NCBI GenBank assembly: GCA_040902705.1
Contig: JBBDWT010000082.1
Coordinates: 1 to 32,796 of the forward strand
Direction of reading: 5' to 3'
Source of the DNA: DATBSK01 sp040902705
GTDB lineage: Bacteria; Actinomycetota; Acidimicrobiia; IMCC26256; PALSA-555
DNA length: 32,796 bases
Below are positions 30,824-32,796 of this stretch, one piece after another; the stretch's first letter is position 1; each line of letters starts with the position of its first letter. The notes under the pieces were generated by a model. The model made no database searches, was not told the DNA's origin, and saw only the letters and a program-made list of their open reading frames with translations. The position numbers and the translations under genes are program-made.

Positions 30824-32200
30824 CTAGGTTTCGCGCCCTCGCGATGACGAATCGTCGACGACCCGCCCGCTCACGAAGCGCAGCCACCCGTAGCCGGCGA
30901 CGCCGGCCACGAGGCTGCCGGCGAGGATCCCGATCTTCGCCTCGTCGTTCAGCGCGGCGACATCGAAGGACAGGCTGGCGACGAACAGCGCGACGGTGAA
31001 GCCGATGCCGGCGCAGATGGCGACGCCGAACAGGTGCGACCACGTCGTCGCCGCCGGCAGCCGGCCGACGCCGAAGCGGACCGCGAGCCAGGTGGCGGCG
31101 AACACACCGGTGGTCTTGCCGACGACGAGGCCGACGGCGACGCCCATGGCGATCCGGTCGAAGCTGGTGCCACCGCCGAGCTCCACGCCGGCGTTGGCGA
31201 GCGCGAACAGCGGCACGATCATGAAGCTCACCCAGGGGGCGAGCCGGTGCTCGATGCGGTCGAGCGGCGAGTGCGTCTCGGCCACGAGGCGGCCGAGATC
31301 GGTGAGGCTCGACTCGGTCTCCTCGTGCTCGCTCGTCTCGAGCCGGTCGTCCGCGTGCGCGCGTTCGACGCCGTCCACGAGCGGGCGGGCGTTGCTCGCG
31401 AAGCGCGCCGGATCGAACAGCGACCACGCCGGGCACAGCAGCCCGAACGCGACGCCGGTGAGCGTCGAGTGCACGCCGGACTCGTGCAGCGCGTACCAGC
31501 ACGCCACGCCCAGCGCGACGTAGGGCACCAGCGACCGCACGTTCAGCCGCTTCAGCCATACGGCGGCGGCGAGGGCCGTCACGGCGATGCCGAGCCACTC
31601 GAAGGAGAGGTCGGACGTGTAGAAGATCGCGATCACGATGATGGCGCCGAGGTCGTCGACGATCGCCAGCGTGAGCAGGAACAGCTTGGCGCCGGAGGGA
31701 ACGCGCCGCCCGAGCAGCGACACCACGCCGGCGGCAAAGGCGATGTCGGTGGCCATCGGGATCCCCCAGCCCTTGCTCCCGACGTGGCCGGCGTTGAATG
31801 CCACGTAGATGAGCGCGGGCACGATCATCCCTCCGAGCGCGGCGAACGCCGGCAGGGCTGCCGCCCTCGGGTCGCGAAGCTCGCCGACGACCAGCTCGCG
31901 CTTGATCTCCAGGCCGACGACGAAGAAGAAGATGACCATCAGCCCGTCGTTCACCCAGTCGCGCAGGGACAGGTTGATGTGGGCGAGCTCGCCCAGCCCG
32001 ACGTCGAGCTGCGTCTCCCACAGCGTCTCGTAGCCGGCCTTCCACGGCGAGTTCGCCCAGACGAGCGCGACGATCGCGGCGAGCAGCATGACCATGCCAC
32101 CCGCGGCCTCGATCTGCATGAATCGCTGCGCGGGGCGGACGAACGAGCGCGGCACGAAGCGGTCGGACTCGGACCACGCGTGACGGAGCTCGGTGCTCAT
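30824..32200 (-). CDS. nhaA: Na+/H+ antiporter NhaA
   Basis: A polytopic membrane protein of 458 residues from the ATG at 32200 (MSTELRHAW). NhaA hallmarks are present: NDGLMVIFFFVVGLEIKREL, GWGIPMATDIAFAAGVVSLL and LAIVDDLGAIIVIAIFYTSD, the last with the paired aspartates that bind Na+ or H+. A cytoplasmic insertion rich in charged residues (ERAHADDRLETSEHEETES) splits the later helices and makes it longer than the roughly 390-residue E. coli protein. It exports Na+ in exchange for protons. An upstream GTG at 32209 adds three residues. It leads the nhaA, dtxR, LCP series. If hppA pumps Na+, the two would share a role in sodium balance. Confidence 0.94.
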   Translation of the reverse strand: MSTELRHAWSESDRFVPRSFVRPAQRFMQIEAAGGMVMLLAAIVALVWANSPWKAGYETLWETQLDVGLGELAHINLSLRDWVNDGLMVIFFFVVGLEIKRELVVGELRDPRAAALPAFAALGGMIVPALIYVAFNAGHVGSKGWGIPMATDIAFAAGVVSLLGRRVPSGAKLFLLTLAIVDDLGAIIVIAIFYTSDLSFEWLGIAVTALAAAVWLKRLNVRSLVPYVALGVACWYALHESGVHSTLTGVAFGLLCPAWSLFDPARFASNARPLVDGVERAHADDRLETSEHEETESSLTDLGRLVAETHSPLDRIEHRLAPWVSFMIVPLFALANAGVELGGGTSFDRIAMGVAVGLVVGKTTGVFAATWLAVRFGVGRLPAATTWSHLFGVAICAGIGFTVALFVASLSFDVAALNDEAKIGILAGSLVAGVAGYGWLRFVSGRVVDDSSSRGRET

Positions 32201-32261
32201 GGGCTGCACATCATGGCGGGCGCCACGGCCTGATGCCGAGTTGCAGCCCTATGGTCTGCCG

Positions 32262-32666
32262 ATGGCCGTCAAGCTCACCAAGGACTCCTTCGACCTCGGC
32301 ATCGTCGTCGCCGACATCGAGGCCTCGCTCGCCTTCTACCGAGACTTCCTGGGACTCCCGTTCGAGCGGAAGGCGGCGTTCTCGAAGACCACCACGCTGC
32401 ACTTCCTCAAGGCCGGCACCGGCTCGATCAAGCTGTGGGAGGTCACCGAGCCGCCGGCACCCGTCGCCAAGGGCTGGCCCCTCGACGCCGCGCCGGGCCT
32501 GCGCTACCTGACGCTGTCGGTGTCGAACCTCGACGAGGTCGTCGGCGACGCGGCTGGCGCGAGCGTCGAGGTGCGCGTGCCCGTCACCGAGATCATGCCC
32601 GGCGTGAAGATCGCCATCCTCGCCGACCCCGACGGCAACGCCGTGGAGCTGCTCCAGGCCGGTTGA
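32262..32666 (+). CDS. VOC superfamily (glyoxalase-like) protein
   Basis: A protein of 134 residues from the ATG at 32262 (MAVKLTKDSFDLGIVVADIE). The paired beta-alpha-beta-beta-beta motifs of the vicinal oxygen chelate fold are visible: ASLAFYRDFLGLPFERKAAF, TTLHFLKAGTGSIKLWEV, LRYLTLSVSNLDEVV and KIAILADPDGNAVELLQAG. The final Glu in AVELLQAG, a residue near His in TLHFL and a Glu in LWEV could coordinate metal. Enzymes of this fold include lyases, dioxygenases and isomerases, and no substrate can be assigned. It is divergent from nhaA with about 60 bp between starts. A longer frame from 32193 overlaps the nhaA start and is unlikely. Confidence 0.88.
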   Translation: MAVKLTKDSFDLGIVVADIEASLAFYRDFLGLPFERKAAFSKTTTLHFLKAGTGSIKLWEVTEPPAPVAKGWPLDAAPGLRYLTLSVSNLDEVVGDAAGASVEVRVPVTEIMPGVKIAILADPDGNAVELLQAG

Positions 32667-32796
32667 GCCGACGAGCTGTTGGTTCCATCCAGGTTCGTCA
32701 GGTCAAGGGCGAAGGGCGCTACGAAGGCGGCGGGTGATGATCTGTCTCGGCGCGCTCACCCGTCCGGGCGCGCTCAGCCGTCGCACGACCGGTTCA
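32667..32796. other. Right end of the window, no gene recognised
   Basis: The last 130 bp hold no frame that I can support. A short repeat CGGCGCGCTCA/GGGCGCGCTCA occurs at about 32746-32776. The region may belong to the start or end of a gene outside the window. Confidence 0.4.

Overview
This window looks like a draft chromosomal scaffold from a high-GC actinobacterium, perhaps an acidimicrobial lineage; that placement is inferred. Support comes from the uniformly GC-rich codon use, topA-tmk-holB synteny with a lysine/alanine-tailed topoisomerase I, an LCP wall-ligase protein, CWB2 cell-wall-binding repeats, an F420-type LLM oxidoreductase and a FadD15-like ligase. A run of ten N at 10105-10114 shows the assembly is not finished.

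Layout. (1) 1-4584: a minus-strand operon of acyl-CoA ligase, livH and livM (livM runs off the left edge), divergent from an LLM oxidoreductase. (2) 4589-8696: a small integrated element in tRNA-Thr(CGT). It is bounded by a perfect 50-bp direct repeat of the tRNA 3' half and carries an AAA+ ATPase, several small or broken genes, a tyrosine recombinase that has lost its N-terminus, and a zinc-ribbon membrane protein. (3) 8763-18595: the most unusual region. A secreted parallel beta-helix protein of about 1,290 residues with three CWB2 repeats is transcribed divergently from a 974-residue enzyme. That enzyme fuses an Asp/Asn beta-hydroxylase-like domain, a sulfotransferase domain and a TIGR03032/DUF4915-like domain. 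A perfect 20-bp palindrome lies between the two starts. A small helix-turn-helix protein is translationally coupled to the enzyme, and a large LuxR-type (LAL) regulator converges on it. (4) 18721-24595: a housekeeping block of topA, an MFS transporter (frameshifted in this sequence), tmk and holB. (5) 24703-32200: a membrane and envelope block of nhaA, a DtxR-family regulator, an LCP protein and hppA. A complete 2,045-bp IS1595-family element sits between the LCP gene and hppA. It has 25-bp inverted ends, an 8-bp target duplication, a transposase, a tiny acidic protein gene and an HNH-like passenger. (6) 32262-32666: a VOC-fold protein.

How the genes may work together. The divergent enzyme and surface-protein pair is the best candidate for an undescribed system. 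A reasonable but untested hypothesis is that the three-domain enzyme hydroxylates and/or sulfates a peptide or surface product, possibly the Asp/Asn/Tyr-rich beta-helix protein itself, under control of a palindrome-binding regulator. The fatty-acid ligase overlaps the Liv permease genes, which suggests the imported substrate is activated to a CoA thioester. The tRNA element looks decayed, whereas the IS1595 element looks intact and recent.
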